Assembly: GCA_002426795.1 (NCBI GenBank)
Contig: DINQ01000008.1
Location: 372,001 to 436,000 of the forward strand
Source of the DNA: Bacteroidales bacterium UBA5536
Lineage (GTDB): Bacteria > Bacteroidota > Bacteroidia > Bacteroidales > F082
Length of the DNA: 64,000 bases
Reading direction: 5' to 3'
Under the pieces are notes generated by a model, which worked only from the letters and a program-made list of their open reading frames with translations, had not been told where the DNA came from and made no database searches. Shown here in pieces: positions 33,401-39,222 of the stretch (position 1 is its first letter; every line of letters begins with the position of its first letter). Both the position numbers and the translations under genes were made by a program.

Positions 33401-36400
33401 TGATATTAACAGCTACAGGTATTGCACCTTGCGACGCTGAAACAGTTTCTGATTATATGATTCTCACTGTGACTGACCATCCTGCAGCCGATTTCTATTG
33501 GGATTTGGCATGTCAGGGTTCACCGGTTCAATTCTTTATAGACCAGACTGTTACTGATATCACAAACATTGTCAGCTATAGCTGGAACTTCGGTGATGGC
33601 ACAACATCAACTTTGATGGAGCCTTCTCATGCTTATGCTGCTTCAGGATTTTATCAAGTTACCTTGATCGTTGTGGATGTTAATGGTTATTCAAATACCG
33701 TTCAGAAGACCATTGAAATAAACCAATTGCCTGTGGCCTTGTTCAGTTGGGAGTCTCCCAGCTGTAATGGAACCGAAATGGCATTTTTTGATAATTCATC
33801 AACTAATTCAGGCTATATAACAGAATGGGTTTGGGATTTCGGAGACGGTAATACCGAAACCATTACTTTCCCCGATAACCCTGACATTACGCATTTATAT
33901 CTGCTTGATGGCCTTTACGATGTGACTTTATCAATCACAACTTCTGACGGATGTGTTGCAGCAGCTATTAATACTATTCAGATTGTTCCAGCCCCGGTTG
34001 CCGCTTTTGACTTTACTGCAAGTTGTGCCGAAAATAATGCCCAGTTCAACGACTTATCGCAAACAAATGGTAGTGGAACAATAGTAAGCTGGTCATGGAA
34101 CTTCGGTGACCCTCTATCAGGTGTTAATAACTTCTCAAATGAACAGAATCCAGTGCATCAGTTTACCTCAGCTGGCACTTACGATGTCCAACTTATCATT
34201 ATGAGTAGCAGTGGCTGTTCGGATACTGTCGTAAATCAGATTGACATCAACGATGCACCTGTTGTTGATATTTTGGTTGCATCCAATTTCGTTTGTCTTG
34301 CAGAGCCGGTTCAGTTTTCTGCTCAGGCTGCAAACGCTGTTTCCTGGCAATGGAATTTTGGCGATGGAAACACTTCGTCGCAAGGCAACCCTGTACATAC
34401 ATACCAATTCCCTGGCGTATATACTGTTACATTGTCTATAATGGATGCAAATGGTTGTGTTGGAAACGCAACTGAAACTATAACTGTCAATGATCTCCCC
34501 ACAGCCAACTTCACCAACACAGCTCCTGGCTGTCCCGACGAATCAATATATTTTACTGATTTGTCAAGCTCGCCCAATGGCGCTATCGCAAACTGGTTCT
34601 GGGACTTTGGTGACGGAAACACTGTGAGCATTGATGCGCCAAACAGCCCCAATGTTTCGCATATTTATGCACTTCCGGGCACATACAACGTAACATTAAC
34701 CGTAACTGATGCCACAGGTTGTACCGATGATTTCACCCGTCAGATTGTGACTGAAAACGGGCCATTGGCAAACTTTACCTTTACGCAAACTTGTTTTGGA
34801 CAACCAGTTTTGTTCACCGATCTTTCATCGCCTAATGGCGGTTCAGACCTGTTCAGCTGGGCATGGGACTTTGGCGACCCTCTTTCGGGGATCAACAACA
34901 GCTCTACCCTGCAAAACCCCTCACATAACTTTACGGCTCCAGGTACTTACACGGTAAGTCTCACAGTAACAAATACTCAAGGCTGTACAAATACATTCAC
35001 TGCTGATGTTGTGATCGCCGAAACTGTTGACATCGACTTCACCTCCAGTGGTGCCGCATTCTGTCCCGGAGAGGTAATTCAGTTTACAAGCACTGGCATC
35101 GACATCGTCAGCTATAACTGGGAATTTGGTGACGGCGGCACATCTATACAGCAAAACCCGACCTACGTTTACCCAACTGCGGGAACTTACACTGTTTCAT
35201 TAACCGTAACAGGTATTGATGGCTGTCAGGGATTTGTTGAACATGATGTTGTCATCAACGAAGAGCCTGTTGCTGCTTTCTCGACTGACAGTCCTTCCTG
35301 TTTTGGTGCTCCAATGAGTTTCTTTAATGCCTCAACTTCTCCGACAGGTTTTATCAATGAATGGATATGGAATTTTGGTGATGGTACTGCAGACGTAATA
35401 GTTACATTTCCAAACAACCCGGATGTAACACATCTTTATACTCTTGAAGGAACCTACAATGCCAGCCTCACAGTCACCAATTCGAATGGTTGTAGTTCAA
35501 CGATAATACACGAAGTTATCGTAGCTCCTGCTCCCGTCGCAGCATTCTCCTTCACAGGCACCTGTGCTGAAAGCCCTGTTGAATTCACTGATTTATCGCA
35601 GGAAAATGGTGGCGGACTCATTACCTCATGGGATTGGAACTTTGGCGATCCTGCTTCAGGAGTCAACAATACTTCTAACCTGCAAGATCCTGTGCACAGC
35701 TTTACTGCTCCTGGTACTTATGATGTAACACTTATCATCGGAAATGTAAATGGATGCACAGACACAGTAACAAACCAGGTTGATGTGGCCGAGGCCTTGC
35801 TGGTCGAGATACAAGCTGATAATGATACGCTTTGTCTCGGAGCTCCTGTTACATTTCAGGGAATTGCTGCCGGTGCAGTTATTTGGAACTGGGATTTTGG
35901 AGATGGCTCAACATCAACCTTACAAAACCCAACCCATACTTATACCAGCATAGGCAACTATACTGTTACACTCTTCGCAGAAACTGCCGATGGTTGCTCG
36001 AATACAGCTGAATTTGATGTCATCGTTCTGCCAAATCCGGTTTCTTTATTTGTGACTACTGCTCCTGTGTGTTCAAACGACAGTGTTTATTTCACCAACC
36101 AATCCACTACACAAAATGGATTTATTGCAAGCTGGATTTGGGATCTGGGAGACGGTAATGTAATTACCATCAATGACCCGGGCGATCCAAATATTGCATA
36201 CCTCTATGCCAACCCGGGCACATATGAAGTAATGCTGACTGTGATTGACAATGTCGGTTGCGAACACACAAGCAGCAGGCTGGTTCAGATTGAACCCAGT
36301 CCAATTGCTGATTTCAGTTACGATGCAGGTTGTTTTGGTATTCCTGTGTTGTTTACAGATCTCACTTCTCCAAACAACGGATCCGACCTTTTTGCATGGC

Positions 36401-39204
36401 AATGGTATTTCGGAGATCCAAACTCTGGAATCAACAACAGTTCTACCCTGCAAAATCCTTCGCATTTGTTTACTGATATCGGTCCTTTTGATGTAACGCT
36501 TATTGTGACCAACACAATGGGATGCACAGATACGATCGTGAAAACGCTAGAAATAACTGAATTGCCAACGGTTGACTTTACAGTAGACGATGATTCAATC
36601 TGCCTCGGGACACCTCAGCAATTCACAGGTATTGGCAATAATATTAACACCTGGTTCTGGCAATTTGGTGATGGCGGAACTTCAATCCAGCAAAACCCAT
36701 CCTATTTATATGCCGAGCCTGGCCAATACGATGTTGCATTAACAGTTACATCAATCAGTCAATGCCAAAACAGCATCACAAAACCAGTGTTCGTCAATGA
36801 TGCACCAATTGCGAATTTCGCTACCGAGAACGGTTGCCTTGGTGACACGACAGCCTTTACCGACCTGACAGTTAGCCCGAATGGTCTGATTGTCTCCTGG
36901 CTGTGGGATTTTGGTGATCCTGCTTCCGGCATTAACAATACGTCAACCTTGCAAAACCCGACACACTATTTTGCCACCGCGGATGATTACTTTGTTACAC
37001 TTACTGTAACAGACAACTTCGATTGTGAGCAAACAATCAGTCGCTGGGTTTCCATTTACGAACGACCACAGGCAGCATTCAGCTTCAACCAGGTTTGTGA
37101 ACCTAACGGACAGGTTTTCTTCTTCAATGAATCAGAACCAAGCGGGAATGGAAGTCCTATTTTGAATTATGAATGGCATTTCCATGATGGTTATTTCTCT
37201 AACGAAATCAATGCCAATCATATATTCCCTGAAACAGACACCTGTTACATAGTATCACTCACCATTTCTGATGGATTTGGCTGCGAATCAACCGCGCAGG
37301 ACACAGTCTGTATCTGGGAACCGCTCAGTGTCGATTTCACTTCAACAAGTGTTTGCGTGGGTAATGCTACTTTCTTTGATGCAGATTACCTGCCTGCTAA
37401 TGACTCGATTGTAAGTTATGCATGGAACTTTAACGATGGAAGTAACATTTTCCTTACATACAGAGACACAACAAGTCACACTTTCCCCGTTGCAGGCAAT
37501 TATTTTGTCGAACTTACTGCAACCAATTTAAATGGTTGTACAAGCACTATCTATCATGAGGTAATTGTGTACGGACTTCCGTTACCCGATTTCAGTTATG
37601 TACCTGGTTTGTGCGAAACCCCGGCCAGTTTCACAGATTTATCTGATGGCAACGGAGCACTTGTATCCGATTGGTATTGGGACTTTGGCGATCCGGCATC
37701 AGGTATCGACAACAACTCTGTCCTGCAAAACCCGACGCACTTGTACAATGCCCAGGAAGGCAGTTATATGGTCAAACTAATCGTAACAAACTTCAACGGC
37801 TGCACTGATTCAATCACGAAGGAGATTACTCAGGAACCTTGTTTGCAAGCCTTCTTTGATGTGCCACCCGTTATTTTGTGTGCAGATTCAACCATTTGCT
37901 TCACTGACAACTCTACTTTGACGGCCAGCGCTGGCCAAATCACGCACTGGAGCTGGAACTTTGGCGACAATACCTTGCCGCTTGAATATACCACTCCGCA
38001 AAATCCGGTTTGTCATACTTTTAGTGGTGTCGAAGGGGGAGAATTCCTTGTTAGCCTAACCATCGAGGCTGATGTGAACGGCACTATGTTCACAGATACG
38101 TATGAAGAAATCGTTACGATCCGGCCCAAACCAACAGCCCGGTTTATTCCGGAGAACGCTTGTTTGAATGTTGAAGCGTTGTTCTTCGACAACTCATTGG
38201 GCAATGGTTTGCCCATCACAGAATGGCAATGGGATTTTGGCGACTTAACAACCGTAAATGACACTTCGACCGCGCAAAACAGCCATTACCAATATCCCGA
38301 TTATGGATCGTATGACGTGCAACTGGTAGTGATGAACGACTATGGGTGCTCTGACACATTGGTCAGCCCCATCGAGATTTATCAACCGCCAACTGCCAAT
38401 TTTATCGCAGTGGATAGCTGTGTTACTTACTACACCTACTTCAATGATCTCTCAGTTGAAGGTGGTGCAGCTATCACCGACTGGTACTGGCATTTTGGCG
38501 ATCCTACCGCTGCCGATTCGTCCTCTACAAATCCGGATACCCAACATATTTATCATGATGTTGGCGATTTCTGGACAGAACTTGTGGTAACAGATGCTAA
38601 CCAATGTACAGATACATCACGACAGATGGTCACCATCTATCCTATTCCTGATGCAAGATTTGTTTATGAGGACAGATATGATGGTCGTCAGGGACAAGTA
38701 TATTTCCAAAGCATCACTGATGGCGCATTCAGCTTCTTCTGGGATTTTGATTCAGGAGATATCTCAACAGAAGAAGACCCAATCTACCAATACGAGAACA
38801 ATGGTGTTTACAACGTGATGTTTGTTGCCTACAACCAGTTTATGTGCCCTGACACGGCTTATCAGGAATACGAGATCATCTTTACCGGTCTTTATTTTGC
38901 CAACACCTTCGTGCCTGAAAGTGCCGACACGGCTATCAACCGATTTACAGGCAAAGGTGAAAACCTCGAAAGCTATACGCTGGAAGTTTACACCTCGTGG
39001 GGACAGCTCATCTGGACAAGTTCAGAATTGATTGATGGCAGACCGGCCGAAAGCTGGGACGGCACCTTCAACGAACAGGATTTACCCTCAGGGTCATATA
39101 TTTGGAAAGCTCGGGCTACGTTTAAAGACGGAACCATTTGGGAGGGGTCCGACAATGGCGACGGCAACACCAAAACCTATGGTATTATCAACTTAATCCG
39201 TTAA
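18424..39204 (+). CDS. Giant T9SS surface adhesin: 56 Ig/PKD-like repeats, 21 PKD domains, gliding-type C-terminal domain
   Basis: One uninterrupted frame of about 6926 residues (roughly 700 kDa). The ATG at 18424 is preferred over a TTG seven codons earlier because it gives a normal signal peptide (LASIIVFLIFATELHA-Q). Residues 37-5021 are 56 tandem repeats averaging 89 residues, each of the form xNAGxDxxIC ... WTTSGTGxF ... LNPTYTPSAxDI ... GSVTLTLTA ... PC ... LTI. Residues 5022-6821 are 21 PKD domains with the hallmark W-x-W-x-FGDG or FGDP. Residues 6822-6926 resemble the gliding-motility-associated (T9SS type B) sorting domain: YTSWGQLIW, SWDGT, LPSGSYIWKA, ending GIINLIR. The protein should be exported through the T9SS and displayed as a long fibre, like SprB-class adhesins. 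No enzymatic domain is seen. The next gene is a PorP/SprF family member 18 bases downstream. Binding target unknown. Confidence 0.92.
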   Translation: MSSFFCTKKSNQYHLTLASIIVFLIFATELHAQCPTVNAGPDDDICANQTYQLNGSVTNAARYFWTHNGGGTLDFSNVLNPTYTPAGSDLDGISITFTLTATNPTDPSCTDIYDDDVILTVVAAPVADAGPDATICEGDSYVISGSSANNYSSVQWEPVLPTSGLFNNELLLHPTFTPSASDILRGYADVRLFAYGNTPCGNTSGDIMRINIVEAPSVNAGADISSCGTSVVNIAGASATNASAYLWTSSGSGSFSDASLLNTTYTPTAADVANGSVLLTLTVTGDASCASVSDSRVLTLSTGAVVYAGIDAQTCYTSSYTIPAGQATATSYSSLVWSHNGNGSLSGSSSLTPTYTPVAADAGNIVQLTLTATSSAPCSNQVSDLMNLTILELPTADAGLDINACATDATIDLAGAATNQSSVLWTTTNGTGSILNPTTLTPTYLVDASDITRGFVTMVLTANGMGNCSSASDVMVIYLQASPTANAGPDFSGCAASNFTITSASATHYSSILWEVVLGSGTILIGTETTLSPVYQSVLADAGTTVRLRLTAQPQNGCLLEATDYIDITIGTSPDVSFDVPSTETCGNSGFSLASVNPEATHYSSLAWTTSGTGTFTDAGILEPVYTPSAADLTAGMVTLTLTAAPQSPCTNSASAHLDLNIYRNPTANAGSDQTICENTSITLNGSASNYDYILWTTSGDGTYTAAGTTSPTYFPGPTDIATGVVNLTITAYPVSPCATNASDVMQLNIQPAPEADAGADLEMCDGDLLAITGFAANYSTFTWSSTGNGTFTPTNSLTPNFTPSASEIANGSTIITLTVTGVSPCATPTADQATVTIFSSPTANAGTGGTICQTGVLLSATATNYANLLWTTSGDGTFSDNTVEDPYYTPGPSDIGNSVMLTLTAFPNSPCTGNAISQVIYDIEPAPQAVAFPGGADAICETASSYALSSATAPNATSYAWTSSGDGTFSNTTILNPVYYPGTSDVNNGFVDLTLTAYNLPCNAANSTMRLTITNEPTADAGANKTICIGDQVPLSDATASNYSSVAWTIVSGSGTFSDASIVNPIYYPSAADYASASVRLRLTANADAPCAGLATSDVIIYITQEPTVDVGTTTEEICEDQTFTITTATASNESSLQWSSSGDGTWINATSLVATYTPGSNDIILGSVILRLTAEPLSPCVNPAFDEFTLNVQANPTANAGSDREICEGEQLNITNSTATHYSSLLWSTTGSGSFDDATLLRPIYTPSVADVAAGSVSLTLTANSTSPCSGFVVDNMILTISPDPQVNAGTDAVVCGNGNYYHLADATASDYASLVWTTTGDGVFDDASNNLNATYTPGISDIAIGSVTLTLTAIVTSPCYVTIHDDVILTIEPMPIANAGPDASVCGNSVYALSSATATDASAYLWTTNGTGSFNNNALLNPSYTPSAADVSSGSVVLTLTATGTNSCNGDNDTDTMTLSFIPSPTANAGPDETICENGITISNATAVNFNQVLWTSSGTSGTILNANTLTPTYTPSAADISAGTVTLTLTATANNPCTTSATDQIIFTILENPTANAGADDEICENETYTLSGSVNHEVSYTWSTSGDGSFLNSNTTNPTYIPGNNDIANGTVTITLNAAATAPCASDASDQMVLTIDKLPIVDAGPNATLCSGSTHTTTGSSISNSYVSLVWTSSGTGTFNNPNLLNTIYTPSAADLLNGFVSLTLTATSSTVCGSSLVSDFLTITFVEEATANAGTSPTICSSASYTVSDATASGNASILWTTSGDGSLVNENSLTPSYFPGPADIANGSATLTLTVSSSAPCTGTATSSMVITILPSPSANAGADGSVCEGGSYNLNGTAQNANSFIWSTNGTGSFTNGGTLTPTYTPDAGDVAAGQVIITLTALSGAPCNESVSDQMILTIEALPDVYAGTDATVCEGSAYAITSSTATNYASVLWSTSGTGTFVNQAAVQTSYTPSAADILAGSVTLTLTANSNAPCSSNPSDSFVLTITGAALADAGIDATTCYSSSYNVTTASAENYSAINWTHNGSGTLINAGTISPTYTPTAADAALGQITLTMNVTGYSPCGNDVDQMVLTVVGAPQVNAGPDAQTCENQNYLISNSSGSNYSAITWTTSGTGVFSNAAILQPEYFPSSADILSGNVVLTVSVEGITPCSGTETDSFILSFVDAPTANAGNDISICSGSSVNITTATATNATAYLWTSSGTGVFTGSNTLSPMYTPSANDINIGSVLLSLRVSGASNCDDATDNMTVTIEQSATADAGSDGEVCAGDNFTVSTATASNYTSLQWQSSGTGSFINANQLTPTYTPSATDIANGFVTLTLTANSNAPCLNPAVSDMLLTIYPSATADAGSDATVCQPGSFTVSDASASSYSSLQWTSSGTGSFINNGTLNPTYTPSGADYNLGAVTLTLRANSQSPCNTTATSAMILTLQTSPVANAGSDAIICEGNSYTITSATASHYSNLYWTTSGTGTLSNSSTLSPSYLPSTADIAAGSVVLTLHLEGSAPCNLEDSDEMIITIQSLPEVFAGADANLCDGSSYTIPDANISNSSSFIWSSNGSGTFLNPNTISPTYVPSAADFANGSVIITLQAASSAPCSGFVADALTLTLYEAVTADAGSDANICESGSYHITSATASNYNSILWTTNGNGSFDNAGTLNPVYTPGLTDISNGSVVLTLSVTGFAPCDIDVSDQMTLTINDEATANAGENVTVCAGSYTVTDATATNYSLISWSSSGTGTFTNVNSLTPTYTPSAADLTNGSVTLTLTVTGVSPCSNITTDTKLVSFSAGATANAGPNETICEGTNFTVQSAGATAYASLLWSTNGDGTFVDGTTLFPTYQPGSNDIANGSVTLTLTATSTPPCSAPVSDQMVLTITPLPVVNAGNDQNSCSTSSFAITGATALHYTSLSWSSTGTGTFSNPNALNPTYYPTTTDITAGSVILTLTATSNAGCSNGSDSFLLTFGTSATANAGPNASICQSEDFQVTGASASNASSIQWTTSGTGSFFNGTTTSPIYYPSTQDINNGGVILTMTVQAAPPCSTPSSDQMTLTIQRSPTANAGSDISACSTNSVTITGASSANASSINWTSTGTGTLSNGNTLTPTYHPSAADITNGSVMLTLTANASAPCVVAAQDQMMISFTNAPTANAGPDQSVCSGGNIFLGSATATNYSSLLWQTNGTGYFLNAAVLNATYVPSAADVSSGSVILSLNVQPQASCSGLGTISDFMQVSFTTGVTVYAGQNGLICDGGSYTISDAQAGAYSSLIWSTSGTGFFNNATILNPTYTPSGTDILNGSVTLTLTVQGAGSCAGTSGSDNMVLTILEPAAVQGGPDLESCGTNPISLTNVTAQNYFTVSWSTSGDGTFSNQSVLNAIYTPGTNDVLNGNVQLTVNVTSIPPCSGTASEAITIQINEPPTAFAGNDAAVCGNQSYTISDALASQYSSVSWTTSGTGTFNNQASLNPIYTPSTADNTAGSVILTLTAEGNSGCENVTDVDNMTLTILPGPTADAGIDQHLCDANAYQILGASATFYSTLQWTTSGTGSFVDNTQTNPVYTPSAADFASGSVTLTLTANPLAPCTASSVDELVLTFSNPPTAFAGADATVATGSSYSLFDASATDYNSLLWSTSGDGSFDNQTSLNPVYTPGANDISSGSVTLSLTAENGINCPQTSDDMVLLIEPNPTAFAGVDAEICETNTYQLSDATASNFASLTWSTSGDGSFDNQTILNPSYTPGANDISNGAVTLTLTATCNWGCPSASDQMILTIHSLPIAFAGTNIATCVSNAVEITNATATNAGAFSWTHNGAGSLSSTSIINPIYTPAPADEGNTVTLTLTVNGIDGCSTYADVSTVEIIVDPAPQVFAGINGSTCVLSDIQLSSATLNNAINPSWTHNGNGTLNNPNIINPIYTPNITDAGNTVIFTLSAQGIGNCSAQSMSSQVSVVIAPSPTAFAGTDKSTCSTNPVVINDASFTNGASILWSHNGNGSISNSTVINPTYTPVAADEGNTVTLTLTVNGAGTCAGQTAVSTVNIDVEPDVFVFAGTNTSTCANGSVQITDASVNFSGSFIWTENGAGSLDNNSIINPTYTPAAADAGNIVTLTLTGTGTGSCSSSNATSSVQINVIPTPMANAGNNQSSCDINPYLILSASASNYSSLAWTSSGTGSFDNTTILQPTYTPSASDVLNGSVLITLTAVAIPPCTNNAVSSFTLSLSENMTVQAGPDAIICEGETHLLSAATVDNQTSVLWTSSGSGTFSDAASVNPTYLPSPSDYLNGSAVLTITASNATCPDISDAMTLSFQGLPAVNAGQNDIVCESGSYELINALATNYSSLQWSGGDGVFDYANALNPIYTPGPNDIASGNVTLSLVAFATAPCSGQAVDAMVLQIQNDPTAYAGANVNLCNGANYLITDASASNYSSLSWTTSGTGNFINNGTLNPTYIASAFDISTGSVFLTLTANGISPCNGQATSQMQIIYVDGPLADAGANTTICETEFYINTDASASNFANLLWTSSGDGSFSDAAVLNSTYFPGTNDIAAGAVTLTLTAYSTGLCPDFTDNVTVIISSGPIVDAGSSTSMCVGFNPLLGATASNYSSILWTTTGSGTITGATSLNPVYQATLADAANSPITFTLTAQPLASCAALAPVSSTIVVDVLDAITVDAGPNATICQTDTYTINGASATNATSLLWTTSGTGTISDPTIINPTYIPSLADINLGFVTLTLNASNPSCNNVIDNMVLTINKFPAVNAGADVNVCVLGSYTVQDASVSNSFTSFQWTTNGIGTLTNTTTLTPTYLPDPTEIGTQVTLTLTATAAAPCTGNFTDSKALFIIDTPIANAGPDALICETDTYTTSGASVANASSSVWTTSGSGLFVNPGSAQTTYLPSAADIAAGSVTLTLEALNPPCASDADQLILSFNTLPVVNAGFDATVDINTSFTVTTASVSNYQSFVWSTSGTGTFDDPTLLGTTYTPSAQDFAWGSLQLILTATGIAPCDAETVSDYMILTVTDHPAADFYWDLACQGSPVQFFIDQTVTDITNIVSYSWNFGDGTTSTLMEPSHAYAASGFYQVTLIVVDVNGYSNTVQKTIEINQLPVALFSWESPSCNGTEMAFFDNSSTNSGYITEWVWDFGDGNTETITFPDNPDITHLYLLDGLYDVTLSITTSDGCVAAAINTIQIVPAPVAAFDFTASCAENNAQFNDLSQTNGSGTIVSWSWNFGDPLSGVNNFSNEQNPVHQFTSAGTYDVQLIIMSSSGCSDTVVNQIDINDAPVVDILVASNFVCLAEPVQFSAQAANAVSWQWNFGDGNTSSQGNPVHTYQFPGVYTVTLSIMDANGCVGNATETITVNDLPTANFTNTAPGCPDESIYFTDLSSSPNGAIANWFWDFGDGNTVSIDAPNSPNVSHIYALPGTYNVTLTVTDATGCTDDFTRQIVTENGPLANFTFTQTCFGQPVLFTDLSSPNGGSDLFSWAWDFGDPLSGINNSSTLQNPSHNFTAPGTYTVSLTVTNTQGCTNTFTADVVIAETVDIDFTSSGAAFCPGEVIQFTSTGIDIVSYNWEFGDGGTSIQQNPTYVYPTAGTYTVSLTVTGIDGCQGFVEHDVVINEEPVAAFSTDSPSCFGAPMSFFNASTSPTGFINEWIWNFGDGTADVIVTFPNNPDVTHLYTLEGTYNASLTVTNSNGCSSTIIHEVIVAPAPVAAFSFTGTCAESPVEFTDLSQENGGGLITSWDWNFGDPASGVNNTSNLQDPVHSFTAPGTYDVTLIIGNVNGCTDTVTNQVDVAEALLVEIQADNDTLCLGAPVTFQGIAAGAVIWNWDFGDGSTSTLQNPTHTYTSIGNYTVTLFAETADGCSNTAEFDVIVLPNPVSLFVTTAPVCSNDSVYFTNQSTTQNGFIASWIWDLGDGNVITINDPGDPNIAYLYANPGTYEVMLTVIDNVGCEHTSSRLVQIEPSPIADFSYDAGCFGIPVLFTDLTSPNNGSDLFAWQWYFGDPNSGINNSSTLQNPSHLFTDIGPFDVTLIVTNTMGCTDTIVKTLEITELPTVDFTVDDDSICLGTPQQFTGIGNNINTWFWQFGDGGTSIQQNPSYLYAEPGQYDVALTVTSISQCQNSITKPVFVNDAPIANFATENGCLGDTTAFTDLTVSPNGLIVSWLWDFGDPASGINNTSTLQNPTHYFATADDYFVTLTVTDNFDCEQTISRWVSIYERPQAAFSFNQVCEPNGQVFFFNESEPSGNGSPILNYEWHFHDGYFSNEINANHIFPETDTCYIVSLTISDGFGCESTAQDTVCIWEPLSVDFTSTSVCVGNATFFDADYLPANDSIVSYAWNFNDGSNIFLTYRDTTSHTFPVAGNYFVELTATNLNGCTSTIYHEVIVYGLPLPDFSYVPGLCETPASFTDLSDGNGALVSDWYWDFGDPASGIDNNSVLQNPTHLYNAQEGSYMVKLIVTNFNGCTDSITKEITQEPCLQAFFDVPPVILCADSTICFTDNSTLTASAGQITHWSWNFGDNTLPLEYTTPQNPVCHTFSGVEGGEFLVSLTIEADVNGTMFTDTYEEIVTIRPKPTARFIPENACLNVEALFFDNSLGNGLPITEWQWDFGDLTTVNDTSTAQNSHYQYPDYGSYDVQLVVMNDYGCSDTLVSPIEIYQPPTANFIAVDSCVTYYTYFNDLSVEGGAAITDWYWHFGDPTAADSSSTNPDTQHIYHDVGDFWTELVVTDANQCTDTSRQMVTIYPIPDARFVYEDRYDGRQGQVYFQSITDGAFSFFWDFDSGDISTEEDPIYQYENNGVYNVMFVAYNQFMCPDTAYQEYEIIFTGLYFANTFVPESADTAINRFTGKGENLESYTLEVYTSWGQLIWTSSELIDGRPAESWDGTFNEQDLPSGSYIWKARATFKDGTIWEGSDNGDGNTKTYGIINLIR
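18532..33486 (+). repeat. Tandem array of 56 Ig/PKD-like protein repeats (about 267 bp each)
   Basis: Splitting the translation at the recurring NAG/DAG/FAG motif gives 56 units in 14,955 bases, a mean of 89 residues. The units are clearly homologous in protein but differ widely in codons, so this is an old array, not recently amplified DNA. Every unit has a cysteine near its C-terminal end (typically APC) and all but units 41 and 56 have one near residue 10 (typically TICE). Confidence 0.9.
33487..38886 (+). repeat. Array of 21 PKD domains
   Basis: 21 consecutive PKD-like units averaging 86 residues, recognised by (W/Y)xWxFGDG or FGDP in the middle, a G-x-Y-x-V-x-L strand, and usually a cysteine pair. 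Units 18 and 21 deviate most: 18 is long (about 97 residues) and 21 has FDSGD in place of FGDG. Confidence 0.88.
33736..36810 (+). repeat. Higher-order repeat: four copies of a three-PKD unit (256 residues)
   Basis: Within the PKD array the domains cycle through three types: a long FGDG type with a PxxPxxxHLY segment, an FGDPxSGxNN type, and a short FGDG type with QNPxxxY. Copies start at 33736, 34504, 35272 and 36043 and end before 36811, spacing 768, 768, 771 and 768 bases. Copy 1 resembles copy 3 and copy 2 resembles copy 4 most closely. Confidence 0.85.
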
Positions 39205-39222
39205 TGCAGGGAGGAACATAAG

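Noticed and set aside
18532..33486. Tandem repeats as a CRISPR array or satellite DNA
   Set aside because: The units are about 267 bp, keep one reading frame, and are conserved as protein but not as DNA.
18424..39204. Naming the giant gene sprB
   Set aside because: Domain content (PKD-like repeats, not the SprB repeat family) differs; only the operon partner and C-terminal domain are shared, so the gene symbol is left empty.
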